Shown here: piece after piece, positions 17,718 to 26,383 of the stretch
Layout: every line of letters begins with the position of its first letter
How positions within the stretch are numbered: position 1 is the stretch's first letter
NCBI GenBank assembly: GCA_913057905.1
Contig: CAJXPB010000008.1
Coordinates: forward strand, 62,001-126,000
DNA: 64,000 nt
Reading direction: 5' to 3'
Origin: an uncultured Pseudomonadota bacterium
GTDB taxonomy: Bacteria; Myxococcota_A; Bradymonadia; Bradymonadales; Bradymonadaceae
Position numbers and translations under genes: made by a program
Notes under the pieces: model-generated
Told to the model about the DNA's origin: nothing
The model's database searches: none
Seen by the model: only the letters and a program-made list of their open reading frames with translations

Positions 17718-18623
17718 ATGCCCATGTCTCCAGACTATAGACCCCCTCAGGTGCCCCCCGTCGATCAGGTGGGCGTCGAGGAACGAGCCGCCAAGTTCGC
17801 GGCGCGCAGCATCAAACGTGAAAGCAAGGTTTCAGGCCTGGAGCGGATCGTCTCGATGATCGATCTGACGACCCTGGAGGGCAACGACACCCCCGGAAAG
17901 GTCCGCATGCTGTGCCGCAAGGCTCGCCGGCCGCTGGGTGAACGCGACTGCCCCTCGGTGGCGGCCATCTGCGTCTACCCGAGCATGGTGCCCGTCGCCC
18001 GCGAGGCCCTCGAGGGAACCGACATCCACATCGCCTCGGTGGCCAGCTACTTTCCGAGCGGCCAGGCGAGTCTGGATGAACGCACCGACGACATCGAGGA
18101 CGCCGTAAGCGCCGGTGCCGACGAGATAGACATCGTCATCAACCGCGGCGCCTTTCTGTCGGGCGACTACGAGCGCGTCCACGACGAGATTGTCGCCTTT
18201 AAGAAGGCCGCCGGTGATGCCCACCTGAAGGTCATCCTGGAGACCGGCGAGCTCGAGACCTTCGACAACGTGCGCCTGGCCAGCCAGATCGCCATCGAGG
18301 CCGGCGCCGATTTCATCAAGACCTCGACCGGCAAGATCAAACCGGCGGCGACGATGCCCGTGGTCCTGGTCATGCTGCAGACCATCCGTGACCACTATCT
18401 GAAGACCGGCGAGCGCATCGGCATGAAGCCCGCCGGCGGCATCCGGACGGCCAAGGGCGCGCTGAAGTACCTGGCGATGGTCAAAGAGACCGTCGGCGAC
18501 CCGTGGCTGAGCCCCGATCTGTTTCGGTTCGGCGCCTCGTCGCTGCTCAACGACGTGTTGATGCAGCTCGAAAAGCAGCGCACCGGCCGCTACCACTCCG
18601 AACGTTACCTGAGTATCTCCTGA
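17718..18623 (+). CDS. deoC: Deoxyribose-phosphate aldolase
   Basis: This 301-residue TIM-barrel aldolase cleaves 2-deoxyribose 5-phosphate into glyceraldehyde 3-phosphate and acetaldehyde. The Schiff-base lysine is in DFIKTSTGK (K201), the second active-site lysine in GMKPAGGIRT (K237), and the acidic strand reads EIDIVINRG. ATG codons at 17718 and 17724 both fit as start. The aldehyde dehydrogenase genes follow at 13 and 19 bases, so the operon probably degrades deoxyribose and disposes of the acetaldehyde. Confidence 0.96.
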   Translation: MPMSPDYRPPQVPPVDQVGVEERAAKFAARSIKRESKVSGLERIVSMIDLTTLEGNDTPGKVRMLCRKARRPLGERDCPSVAAICVYPSMVPVAREALEGTDIHIASVASYFPSGQASLDERTDDIEDAVSAGADEIDIVINRGAFLSGDYERVHDEIVAFKKAAGDAHLKVILETGELETFDNVRLASQIAIEAGADFIKTSTGKIKPAATMPVVLVMLQTIRDHYLKTGERIGMKPAGGIRTAKGALKYLAMVKETVGDPWLSPDLFRFGASSLLNDVLMQLEKQRTGRYHSERYLSIS

Positions 18624-18635
18624 CGCCCCGGACCC

Positions 18636-20108
18636 ATGAACGATATCCCCAAACCCCGTGAACAGCTCTTCGGCGACCTGTGGGAGTACTCCACGGCGCC
18701 GCAGGGCTCCGAATTCGTTCAGTATCGAGACGAGTACGGCCACTTCATCGATGGCGAATTCGTCGACTCCGAGGAGTGGTTCGACTCGACGAACCCGGCC
18801 ACCGAAGAGACGCTGGCGCGCTTCGGCGTCGCCGGCGAAGAGACCGTCGACGAGGCCGTGAGTGCCGCCCGCCGGGCCTTCGAGGGCCCCTGGGGGTCGA
18901 TGGCTGCCTCCGAGCGCGCCAAATACATCTTTCGGATCGGGCGCATGATCAAGGAGAAGGCCCGGGAGTTCGCCGTCCTCGAGACGATGGACGGCGGCAA
19001 GCCGATCCGCGAGTCGCGCGACGTCGACATCCCGCTGGTGGCCGCCCACTTCTTCCACTACGCCGGCTGGGCCGACAAACTCGAGTACGCCTTCCCCGGC
19101 GTCGACGACCCCGAACCGGTGGGCGTCTGCGGGCAGGTCATCCCCTGGAACTTCCCGCTCCTGATGCTGGCCTGGAAGGTCGCGCCGGCGCTTGCCTGCG
19201 GGAACACCGTGGTGCTGAAGCCCGCCGAGACGACGCCGCTGACCGCCATGAAGTTCGCCGAACTCCTGCAGGAGGCCGGCCTGCCCGACGGCGTGGTCAA
19301 CTTCGTCAATGGCGCCGGCGACACCGGCTCCACGCTGGTTGGCCACCCCGACGTCGACAAGGTCGCGTTTACCGGCTCGACCGAGGTCGGCAAGATCATC
19401 CAGAAGACCGTCGCCGGCACCGACACCAAGCTGACCCTGGAGCTGGGCGGCAAGGGTTCGAACATCGTCTTCGAGGACGCCGCCATCGACCAGGCCATCG
19501 AGGGCATCGTCGACGGCATCTTCTTTAACCAGGGCCACGTCTGCTGCGCCGGCAGCCGGTTGCTCGTCGAGGAGAGCATCCACGACGAGGTCGTCTCCAA
19601 GCTGCGCCACCGCATGTCGACCCTGCGCGTGGGCGACCCGCTGGACAAAAACACCGACGTCGGCGCCATCAACTCCGAACAACAACTCGACAAGATCACG
19701 CGGCTGGTGGGCGTCGGCCAGGACGAAGGCTGCGATATCCATCAGATCGACTGCGACCTGCCCGAGACCGGCTACTACTTCCGGCCGACCATCTTCACCG
19801 GGGTCACGCCGTCGCACCGGATCGCCCAGGAGGAGATCTTCGGGCCCGTGCTGTCGGTGATGACCTTCCGCACGCCCTCGGAGGCCGTCGAGAAGGCCAA
19901 CAACACGCCCTACGGGCTGGCCTGCGGCATCTGGTCTGACAAGGGCAGCAAGCTCTTCGACGTGGCCGGACGGCTCGACTGCGGCGTCGTCTGGGGAAAC
20001 ACCTACAATCAGTTCGACCCGGCATCACCGTTTGGCGGCTACAAAGAGAGCGGCTTCGGCCGCGAAGGCGGCCGCCAGGGACTGCTCGATTACATGAAAC
20101 ACTCCTAG
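18636..20108 (+). CDS. Catalytic aldehyde dehydrogenase (ALDH16 N-terminal-domain-like)
   Basis: The 490-residue protein is a complete NAD(P)-dependent aldehyde dehydrogenase. It has the cofactor motif IPWNFPLLMLAWKVAPAL, KPAETTPL, the FTGSTEVGK turn, catalytic-base LELGGKG near residue 269, catalytic cysteine in GHVCCAGSR (C303/C304) and EEIFGPVLSV. It follows deoC by 13 bases and is followed by a short aldehyde-dehydrogenase-like gene, so its role is probably oxidation of the acetaldehyde made by DeoC. The combined size of this protein and the next is close to that of the single-chain enzyme ALDH16. Confidence 0.92.
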   Translation: MNDIPKPREQLFGDLWEYSTAPQGSEFVQYRDEYGHFIDGEFVDSEEWFDSTNPATEETLARFGVAGEETVDEAVSAARRAFEGPWGSMAASERAKYIFRIGRMIKEKAREFAVLETMDGGKPIRESRDVDIPLVAAHFFHYAGWADKLEYAFPGVDDPEPVGVCGQVIPWNFPLLMLAWKVAPALACGNTVVLKPAETTPLTAMKFAELLQEAGLPDGVVNFVNGAGDTGSTLVGHPDVDKVAFTGSTEVGKIIQKTVAGTDTKLTLELGGKGSNIVFEDAAIDQAIEGIVDGIFFNQGHVCCAGSRLLVEESIHDEVVSKLRHRMSTLRVGDPLDKNTDVGAINSEQQLDKITRLVGVGQDEGCDIHQIDCDLPETGYYFRPTIFTGVTPSHRIAQEEIFGPVLSVMTFRTPSEAVEKANNTPYGLACGIWSDKGSKLFDVAGRLDCGVVWGNTYNQFDPASPFGGYKESGFGREGGRQGLLDYMKHS

Positions 20109-20127
20109 AACAAGGACGCACCCCGGC

Positions 20128-21006
20128 ATGGCTTCCACATCCGACAGGCTTTCGGTCTACAAGACCTACAAGCTCTATATGGACGGTGGCTTCCCGCGGA
20201 CCGAGAGCGGGCGTCACCTCAAGATTCAAGACGACCAGGGGCAATTCGTGGCCAATATCTGTCACGCCTCCCGCAAAGATCTGCGCGACGCCGTCGTTGC
20301 CGCTCGCGAGGCCCTGGACGGCTGGAGCGGCCGCACCGCCTTCAATCGCGGCCAGATCCTCCACCGCATGGCCGAGATGCTCGAGGGCCGGCGCGCCGAC
20401 TTCATCGACATGCTGACCGAACAGGCCGGCTACGACGAAAACGACGCCGTCGCCGAGGTCAACTGCGCCGTCGACCGGCTGATCTGGTACGCCGGCTGGA
20501 CCGACAAATTCGAGCAGGTCTTCGGCTCGACCAATCCCGTCGCCTCCAAGCACTTCAACTTCACCCTGCCGGAACCGACGGGCGTGGTCACCATCTTCAC
20601 CCCGCGCAACGCCCCGCTTCTGGGCTTCGTCTCGACCGTCTTGCCCGTCATCCTGTCGGGCAACACGACCATCGCCGTCGTCGACAACCCCGCGCCCCAG
20701 GTAGCCATGGAGTTCGCCGAGGTCCTCAACAACAGCGACCTCCCCGGCGGCGTCATCAACATCCTGACCGGCGTACGCGAGGAACTCCTCGTCCACGCCG
20801 GCGGCCACAAGGACATCGACGGCATCCTCAGCGTCGGCCCCGACTCCGAAGAGCGCGAAACCCTCGGCCTGGAGGGCGCCGACAGCGTCAAACGCGTCGA
20901 ATTCCTGGAGGGCCACGACGACTGGACGTCGGATGAGGCTCAGAGTCCGTACAGGATTCTGCCGTTCGTGGAGTTTAAGACGAACTGGCATCCTGTCGGG
21001 CGTTGA
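20128..21006 (+). CDS. Short aldehyde-dehydrogenase-like protein without catalytic cysteine
   Basis: The 292 residues align with the N-terminal/cofactor part of the aldehyde dehydrogenase fold (KLYMDGGFPRTESG, VVAAREALDGWSGRTAFNRGQILHRMAEML, PTGVVTIFTPRNAPLLGF). The catalytic-domain half with its Cys and the LGGK base is absent. The ending (RILPFVEFKTNWHPVG) looks natural rather than a frameshifted remnant. In single-chain ALDH16 about 300 extra residues form a non-catalytic ALDH-like domain of this kind. It starts 19 bases after the catalytic partner. Its stop codon lies in the arm of a large palindrome. Confidence 0.85.
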   Translation: MASTSDRLSVYKTYKLYMDGGFPRTESGRHLKIQDDQGQFVANICHASRKDLRDAVVAAREALDGWSGRTAFNRGQILHRMAEMLEGRRADFIDMLTEQAGYDENDAVAEVNCAVDRLIWYAGWTDKFEQVFGSTNPVASKHFNFTLPEPTGVVTIFTPRNAPLLGFVSTVLPVILSGNTTIAVVDNPAPQVAMEFAEVLNNSDLPGGVINILTGVREELLVHAGGHKDIDGILSVGPDSEERETLGLEGADSVKRVEFLEGHDDWTSDEAQSPYRILPFVEFKTNWHPVGR

Positions 21007-21172
21007 ACCCGATTTGCGTCGGATGCCTCTACTGCGGCGCATCAGCACCGAGATCCCTTGTTCTCGCTGCTCGACGATGCGCTGCATCGCCTGCGCGGCG
21101 TGAACGGCGGCCTTTCGGCGCTGATTTTGCCTCGTGACGAGGCATCACTCCGAAATCGGGTTCAACACCCGG
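20996..21172. repeat. Large imperfect palindrome (hairpin or MITE-like)
   Basis: GTTGAACCCGATTT at 21002-21015 is matched in reverse complement at 21053+100 (21153-21166), and GATGCCTC at 21022-21029 by GAGGCATC at 21139-21146. Weaker pairing continues inward to a centre near 21082 and outward through CGGG/CCCG. The stop codon of the short ALDH gene (21004-21006) is inside the left arm. The right arm is followed by a T-rich stretch (GTCTGTTTCTCTTTATT), so it could also terminate transcription. Confidence 0.65.
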
Positions 21173-21553
21173 TCTGTTTCTCTTTATTGTTCGTTCGCTG
21201 GCAGGCGGCGGTCGCGCTGGGCTCCCTGTCGGTCGGCGACGAGGCTTGAATTTCGTGCTTGAGACACCCCCGGGCTCCCTTTCGGTCGCAACGGGGTGAT
21301 CGATACGCGGCTCCGCCGCGCGCCGACTGGCGATTTTGGCGAGATCCCCTCCTTCAGCGGAGCAATCAATTGCGTGCTTGCGGCTAGCGGCGAGCACGGT
21401 CTGGGTAGGCAGCTGAACTGCGTGCTAGCGAGCGTTGGTGGGCGGCTCGTGTCGTGCTTGCGAGCTTACGCAGGCCGGCGGCCCTCGTGCTCGTGCCGGT
21501 GACTGCGCTGCCAACGGGGAACTGTCGGAGATCTGCGACTGCAGTGCCTAGTC
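21173..21553. other. Gene-free stretch with short repeated motifs
   Basis: No credible gene is seen on either strand. It holds a direct repeat GGGCTCCCTkTCGGTCG (21219 and 21272) and four copies of a CGTGCTTG-type motif (21253, 21372, 21420 in variant form, 21452). The same motif occurs at 37238 and 39063. Confidence 0.5.
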
Positions 21554-21657
21554 CGCGGCGGCGCGCCATCGCCTCTAAACAATCGGCGCGACACGCCGCG
21601 TGATCGCCCGGTTCGATGCGCCGCGTCCCGCGGCGCGAGACCGGGACGTCGATCGCA
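21554..21657. repeat. Dispersed two-hairpin repeat, copy 1
   Basis: A first hairpin (CGGCG-CGACA-CGCCG) is followed by the linker TGATCGCCCGGTTCGATG, then a second hairpin (GCGCCGCG-TCC-CGCGGCGC) and the tail GAGACCGGGA. Copies 2 (39131) and 3 (47375) keep the linker and tail but have different stem sequences. It lies between the ALDH gene and a convergent MBL-fold gene. Confidence 0.7.
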
Positions 21658-21681
21658 CGAATCAGAACCCCAGCCCATCCC

Positions 21682-22449
21682 TCACGGAGATCCCGCTACC
21701 CTGTAGATAGCCCCTTCCTCCGCAAAATCCAGATCCGTGTCATCGGCGAGATCCAGCAGCTCGTCGGGCAGGTGAGCGAGCCTCATCCGCTGCTTGATCT
21801 CCGGGTCCAGTCCCTCCAGCGCCTGAAGCGGTGTATGTCCGGGGCCGAGGCTCGTTTCGTGGAGGATGGCGTCGGCTTTAGCCAGCCAGTCGATCAGGTC
21901 GGGATCGAAGGCCGTATCACAGGAGTAACCCAGGCTGGCGTCGCCGTCGTTGACCCGCATGGCCATCGTGGTGATGTGGTGAATCGTCTTGCGGGTTTCG
22001 ATCTCGAAAGGGCCAATTTCGACGGGAGTTTCCCAGGGAATGGGGTGCAGCTCGTAGTAATCTTCGGGATACAAACTCTCGTGGCGCTCGCCGTTCCAGC
22101 TCTGGCCGAGGGATACCTCGAGGCGCCGGTCCCACAGGTGGTCGGCCGCCTGGGGATGCATGTACAGATCCAGCGGTTCGCCGACGATGTAGCGTCGGTA
22201 CGCCAGGAGCATCTCCAGCCCGTTGACGTGGTCGCCGTGCAGGTGAGTGATCACCAGCCCGTCGAGCGAGTCGACATCCAGCGGCAGCCCGTCGGCATTC
22301 TCGAAGCCGTTTGCGCGCAGCGCGCGCCGGTAGCTGTCCGGGCAGTCGACGCCCAGAAGGTAGTCGTCCTTCTGAAGCAGAAAATGGGTGCCCCAGCTTT
22401 CGACGGCGAAGGCGTTGCCCACGCCGTTCATCAACATGTCGAAGGCCAT
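21682..22449 (-). CDS. MBL-fold metal-dependent hydrolase
   Basis: The ATG at 22449 is preferred over an upstream TTG (22482) because GAGAGGAC lies just before it; this gives 255 residues. The metallo-beta-lactamase signature THLHGDHVNGLE (about residue 80) supplies the metal-binding HxHxDH, and later histidines and aspartates (KTIHHITT, GYSCDTAFD, ILHETSLG) complete a two-metal site of the RNase Z/AtsA-like group. Substrate unknown. It is divergent from the RNase Z gene, another MBL-fold enzyme. Confidence 0.82.
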   Translation of the reverse strand: MAFDMLMNGVGNAFAVESWGTHFLLQKDDYLLGVDCPDSYRRALRANGFENADGLPLDVDSLDGLVITHLHGDHVNGLEMLLAYRRYIVGEPLDLYMHPQAADHLWDRRLEVSLGQSWNGERHESLYPEDYYELHPIPWETPVEIGPFEIETRKTIHHITTMAMRVNDGDASLGYSCDTAFDPDLIDWLAKADAILHETSLGPGHTPLQALEGLDPEIKQRMRLAHLPDELLDLADDTDLDFAEEGAIYRVAGSP

Positions 22450-22606
22450 CTCGATGTCCTCTCGTCGAGTCTCTCTGTTCAACCTTTAACTAATACTAAA
22501 GCCCGCTGACGTCGAGTGATTTGGTCATCCCCGAACCTTGCGAGCGGCGGGGGGCGTGGCTATGGTCCGGCGCTGCGACCGAATTTCCTACGCTTTGGCC
22601 CGCAAC

Positions 22607-23530
22607 ATGAGTCTGCAGTTGACATTCTTGGGGACCGGCAGCGGCAAGCCGATGCCGCACCGGAACGTCTCGTCGTTCACGCTGTTTCGCGACGGCGAAC
22701 TCTTTATGTTCGACTGCGGCGAAGCGACCCAGATCCAGTTGTCGAAGTCGGCGATGAAGCCCGGGGCGTTGGAAGCGATCTTCATCACGCACTTCCATGG
22801 GGATCACGTCAACGGCCTGCCCGGGTTGATCGGCTCGCTGACGTTGAATCAGCGCGAGCGGCCGCTGGATTTGATCGGGCCCAGCGGCATGAAAGAGTGG
22901 TTCGCCAAGCTCAGGCAGCTCAGCATTCTGTGGCCGAGTTTCCCGGTCCGGATCCACGAGGTCGACGGCCCGGGGCCGGTCTACGAGCACGACAACTTTA
23001 CCGTGACGGCTCGGCCGCTGAAGCACCGGATCGAGACCTGGGGGTATCGACTGGTCGAAGAGGAGCGTCCCGGGCGGTTCGATGTGGGGGCGGCCCGCGA
23101 GCTGGGCGTGCCCTCGGGGCCGATGTTCGGGGAGCTTCAGTCCGGGGAGTCGGTGACGTTGGACGACGGGTCGGTCGTCGATCCCCACGAGGTGCTGGGA
23201 CCGGCGCGGCCGGGCTTCAAGATGGCCTACTGCGCCGACACCCAGCCGTGTGACAGTTGCGGAGAGCTGGCCGAAGACGTCGATGTGTTGGTCCACGAGT
23301 CGACGTATCCGGCCGGTGAAGAGGAGTTGGCCCACGAGCGCGGCCACTCGACGGCCGCCGATGCCGCCCGGTGTGCCCGCGATGCCGAGGCCAGAAAGCT
23401 GATCCTGACCCATATCTCGCAGCGATACACCAGACTCGATCAGATCGAGTCGGGGGCCCGGGAGATCTTCGAGGATACCGAGGTCGCCGAGGACCTGGAC
23501 GAATTCACCTTCGATCGCCGCGAGGTCTGA
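22607..23530 (+). CDS. rnz: Ribonuclease Z
   Basis: The start at 22607 (MSLQLTFLGTGSGKP) is preferred, since LTFLGTGSG is the normal N-terminal strand of RNase Z. The 307-residue protein has THFHGDHVNGLPGLI for the zinc site, the exosite-like region, then AYCADTQPCDSC, HESTY, GHSTAADAA and LTHISQRY, the ordered motifs of the tRNase Z family. It cleaves the 3' trailer of tRNA precursors. The length fits the short form. It is convergent with polA, with 24 bases between stops. Confidence 0.92.
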   Translation: MSLQLTFLGTGSGKPMPHRNVSSFTLFRDGELFMFDCGEATQIQLSKSAMKPGALEAIFITHFHGDHVNGLPGLIGSLTLNQRERPLDLIGPSGMKEWFAKLRQLSILWPSFPVRIHEVDGPGPVYEHDNFTVTARPLKHRIETWGYRLVEEERPGRFDVGAARELGVPSGPMFGELQSGESVTLDDGSVVDPHEVLGPARPGFKMAYCADTQPCDSCGELAEDVDVLVHESTYPAGEEELAHERGHSTAADAARCARDAEARKLILTHISQRYTRLDQIESGAREIFEDTEVAEDLDEFTFDRREV

Positions 23531-23554
23531 CCGGCCGTCGGGGCCAGTCTTCTA

Positions 23555-26326
23555 CTACTTGGCTTCCAGCCAGTTCGGCCCGGTGCCGATGTCGACGGTC
23601 AGCGGGACGTCCAGATCGAGCACGCCCTCCATCTTATCGCGAATTAGATCCTTCGCGTCGTCGACGAAGCCCTCCTGGGCCTCGAAGACGAGTTCGTCGT
23701 GGACCTGCAGAAGCTGGTTCATCGGCAGGTCGTCCGAGTCGATGATCTCCTGCAATTCGACCATCGCCACCTTGATGATGTCGGCGGCCGTGCCCTGGAT
23801 GGGCGTGTTGACCGCGGCGCGTTCGGCGTAGGCCTGCTGACCTCCGTGGCCCTCCAGGCCGGGCAGGGCGCGTCGACGGCCAAACAGTGTTTCGGCGTAG
23901 CCGGTCTTGTAGGCCTTCTCGACCAATTCGTCGAAGAACTCGTCGACCACCGAGTACCGCTCGAAGTACTGGTCGATGTAGTCGGAGGCTTCGCTCTGCG
24001 GGATGTCGAAGTCGCGGGCCAGTCGCCGGGAGCCCATGCCGTAGAGCACGCCGTAGTTGATGGTCTTGCCGAGCTCGCGCTGCTGTTTGGTGACCTCCGA
24101 ATCGTCGACGTCGAAGACCTGGGCGGCTGTCAGCGTGTGGATGTCGCGGTCGTCCCGGTACGCCTCCAGAAGCAGCGGGTCCTGCGACAGGTGCGCCAGG
24201 ATGCGCAGTTCGATCTGCGAGTAGTCGGCGACGATCAGTTCCATGCCCTCGTCGGGGACGAAGGCCTTGCGGATCTGGCGACCCCGCGAGGTGCGGATCG
24301 GGATGTTCTGCAGGTTCGGGTCCGAGCTCGACAGCCGACCCGTGGCGGTGACCGCTTGGTTGAAGCTCGTGTGGATGCGCCCGTCGTCGCGGATCAGCTC
24401 GGGCAGGGCGTCGACGTAGGTGCCCTTGAGCTTGGAGAAGGAGCGAAACTCCAGGATCAGCTCGGGCAGATCGTGGAGTTCCGAGAGTTGCTCGAGGACG
24501 TCTTTGGCGGTCGACGGGCCCGTCTTGGTGCGCTTTTTGACCGGCAGATCGAGGTCTTCAAAGAGGACCTCGCGCAACTGTTTGGGGCTGTTCGGGTTGA
24601 TCTCCTTGCCCGCCAACTCGTTGATTTCGCTCCGCAATTCGTCGAGCTCCGCCTCGAATTCGCGGCTCAGCTCATCGAGGATGTCGCGGTCCACGCAGAT
24701 GCCGGTGCGTTCCATGATGCCCAGCACGCGCGATAGGGGCATCTCGATGTCGTTGAGCAGGTGGTCGACGTCCATCTCGGCGTCGTCGAGCGCGTCGGCC
24801 AGAACGTCGCCAAGGATGAGCGTGAGGTCGGCGTCCTCGGCGGCGTAGGGGATCGCATCCTCGATGGCGACGGCATCGAAGCTGACCTGGCTGGAGCCGG
24901 AGCCGGCCACGTCGGTGTAGCTGATCGGATCGTAGTCGAGGTGCTCGCGACTCAGGGCATCGAGCCCGTGGGAGCCGCCCGGCTCCAGCACGTAGCTCAT
25001 CAACATCGTGTCGCGTTCGACGCCCCGAAGTTCGATGTCGTAGCGCTGGAGCACCGTCCACTCGTACTTCCAGTGCTGCAGGACCTTCTTGTGGTCGGCG
25101 TCTTCAAGCAGCGGCGCGACCTTCTCGAGGACGGCGTCGCGGTCGAGCTGACGCTGGGTCGCCGCGTCGAGGCGGCGGTGGCCGACGGGCACGTAGACGG
25201 CCTCGTGGGGCTCCCAGGCAAACGACATGCCCACGATCTCGGCATCGATCGCGTCGATGCTGGTCGTCTCCAGGTCGAATCCGAAGCGCTCGGCGTCGCG
25301 ACACTTCTCGAGGACGGCTTCGAGCTCGTCCATCTCGAAGATGCCTCGGTAGTTTTTGTCCTGCGAGTCGTCGTTTCCGGCGTCGAAGCTGTCGGGGCCC
25401 AGCAGGTCGAGCTGTTCTTTGTCGAGCCATCCGCGGTCATCGAGCCAGGCCTTGATGTCGTCCATCGGGCTCTGGATCTCGAGTTCGTCGAACAGCTCCT
25501 GCAGCTCGCCAAGATTCGGCTTGGTCAGCCGTAGATCCTCCAGATCGAAGTCGATGTCGCAGTCCTCTTTGAGCGTCACCAGCTCCAGCGAAAGCCGGGC
25601 CTGTTCTTCGTGCTCCTGCAGGTTTTTGGGCCGCTTTTTGCCGCCGACCTTGTCGATGTTCTCGTAGACGCCGTCCAGGTCGCCGAATTTGCGGATCAGC
25701 TTGCCGCCGGTCTTGGGGCCGATGCCCGGCACGCCGGGGATGTTGTCGGACGAGTCGCCCGACATGGCCATGACGTAGCGCTGCTTTTCGGGCGGGACGC
25801 CGTATTTTTCCTCGACGCTCTCGGGCGTGTAGGTGTTGTCGCGCATGGTGTCGTGCATGCGGATGTGGGGCCCCAGAAGCTGCATCAGGTCCTTGTCGGC
25901 GCTGATGATGCAGACCTCGACGTCCTGGTCGACGGCCCTCCGGGCGGCGGTGGCGATCAGGTCGTCGGCCTCCAGGCCGGGTTTCTCCAGAATCGGGATG
26001 TGCAGGGCGCGGACGAGTTCGCGGATCTTGGGGACCTGGACGGCCAGATCGTCGGGCATCTTGTCGCGGTTGGCCTTGTACTCCTCGTACATCTCCTTGC
26101 GGAAATTCGGCACGTCCGACTCGAAGGCGTCGAAGGCGACGGCGACGTACTCGGGGTCGTGATCCTCCAAAAGCGCCTGGATCATGTTGGTAAACCCGTA
26201 GACGGCGTTGGTCGGAAAGCCGTCGGAGGTCGACAGCCCGCCGCGGATGCCGAAGAACGCGCGGTAGAGATAAGACGATCCGTCGACCAGATAGATGGTG
26301 TTCGAATTGTCGGTGTCTTGGCTCAT
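23555..26326 (-). CDS. polA: DNA polymerase I
   Basis: The 923 residues comprise three parts. A 5'-3' exonuclease/flap domain covers about 1-300 (LVDGSSYLYRAFFG, SGDSSDNIPGVPGIGPKTG). A 3'-5' exonuclease domain covers about 330-520 (FGFDLETTSID, then KYEWTVL, and YAAEDADLTL). The C-terminal polymerase has DYSQIELRILAHLS, KTINYGVLYGMG and LLQVHDELVFEA. It fills gaps and replaces RNA primers. In the second exonuclease motif the usual Asp (KYD in E. coli, D424) is Glu (KYE), while DxE and YxxxD are kept. It is the last gene of a three-gene minus-strand run after two membrane proteins. Confidence 0.96.
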   Translation of the reverse strand: MSQDTDNSNTIYLVDGSSYLYRAFFGIRGGLSTSDGFPTNAVYGFTNMIQALLEDHDPEYVAVAFDAFESDVPNFRKEMYEEYKANRDKMPDDLAVQVPKIRELVRALHIPILEKPGLEADDLIATAARRAVDQDVEVCIISADKDLMQLLGPHIRMHDTMRDNTYTPESVEEKYGVPPEKQRYVMAMSGDSSDNIPGVPGIGPKTGGKLIRKFGDLDGVYENIDKVGGKKRPKNLQEHEEQARLSLELVTLKEDCDIDFDLEDLRLTKPNLGELQELFDELEIQSPMDDIKAWLDDRGWLDKEQLDLLGPDSFDAGNDDSQDKNYRGIFEMDELEAVLEKCRDAERFGFDLETTSIDAIDAEIVGMSFAWEPHEAVYVPVGHRRLDAATQRQLDRDAVLEKVAPLLEDADHKKVLQHWKYEWTVLQRYDIELRGVERDTMLMSYVLEPGGSHGLDALSREHLDYDPISYTDVAGSGSSQVSFDAVAIEDAIPYAAEDADLTLILGDVLADALDDAEMDVDHLLNDIEMPLSRVLGIMERTGICVDRDILDELSREFEAELDELRSEINELAGKEINPNSPKQLREVLFEDLDLPVKKRTKTGPSTAKDVLEQLSELHDLPELILEFRSFSKLKGTYVDALPELIRDDGRIHTSFNQAVTATGRLSSSDPNLQNIPIRTSRGRQIRKAFVPDEGMELIVADYSQIELRILAHLSQDPLLLEAYRDDRDIHTLTAAQVFDVDDSEVTKQQRELGKTINYGVLYGMGSRRLARDFDIPQSEASDYIDQYFERYSVVDEFFDELVEKAYKTGYAETLFGRRRALPGLEGHGGQQAYAERAAVNTPIQGTAADIIKVAMVELQEIIDSDDLPMNQLLQVHDELVFEAQEGFVDDAKDLIRDKMEGVLDLDVPLTVDIGTGPNWLEAK

Positions 26327-26367
26327 CGGATGCCCTGAAGAAATCGTAGAAAGGCTAGAAACATCAG

Positions 26368-26383
26368 TGTTTCACGTGAAACG
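26368..26383. other. Near-perfect parS site
   Basis: TGTTTCACGTGAAACG matches the ParB-binding consensus TGTTTCACGTGAAACA at 15 of 16 positions. It lies between the polA start and the stop of the upstream gene. Confidence 0.8.

Noticed and set aside
17832..19817. Long open frame on the minus strand opposite deoC and the aldehyde dehydrogenase gene
   Set aside because: It is a high-GC mirror of two clear enzymes; the translation is repetitive in Val, Asp, Gly and Leu without domain motifs.
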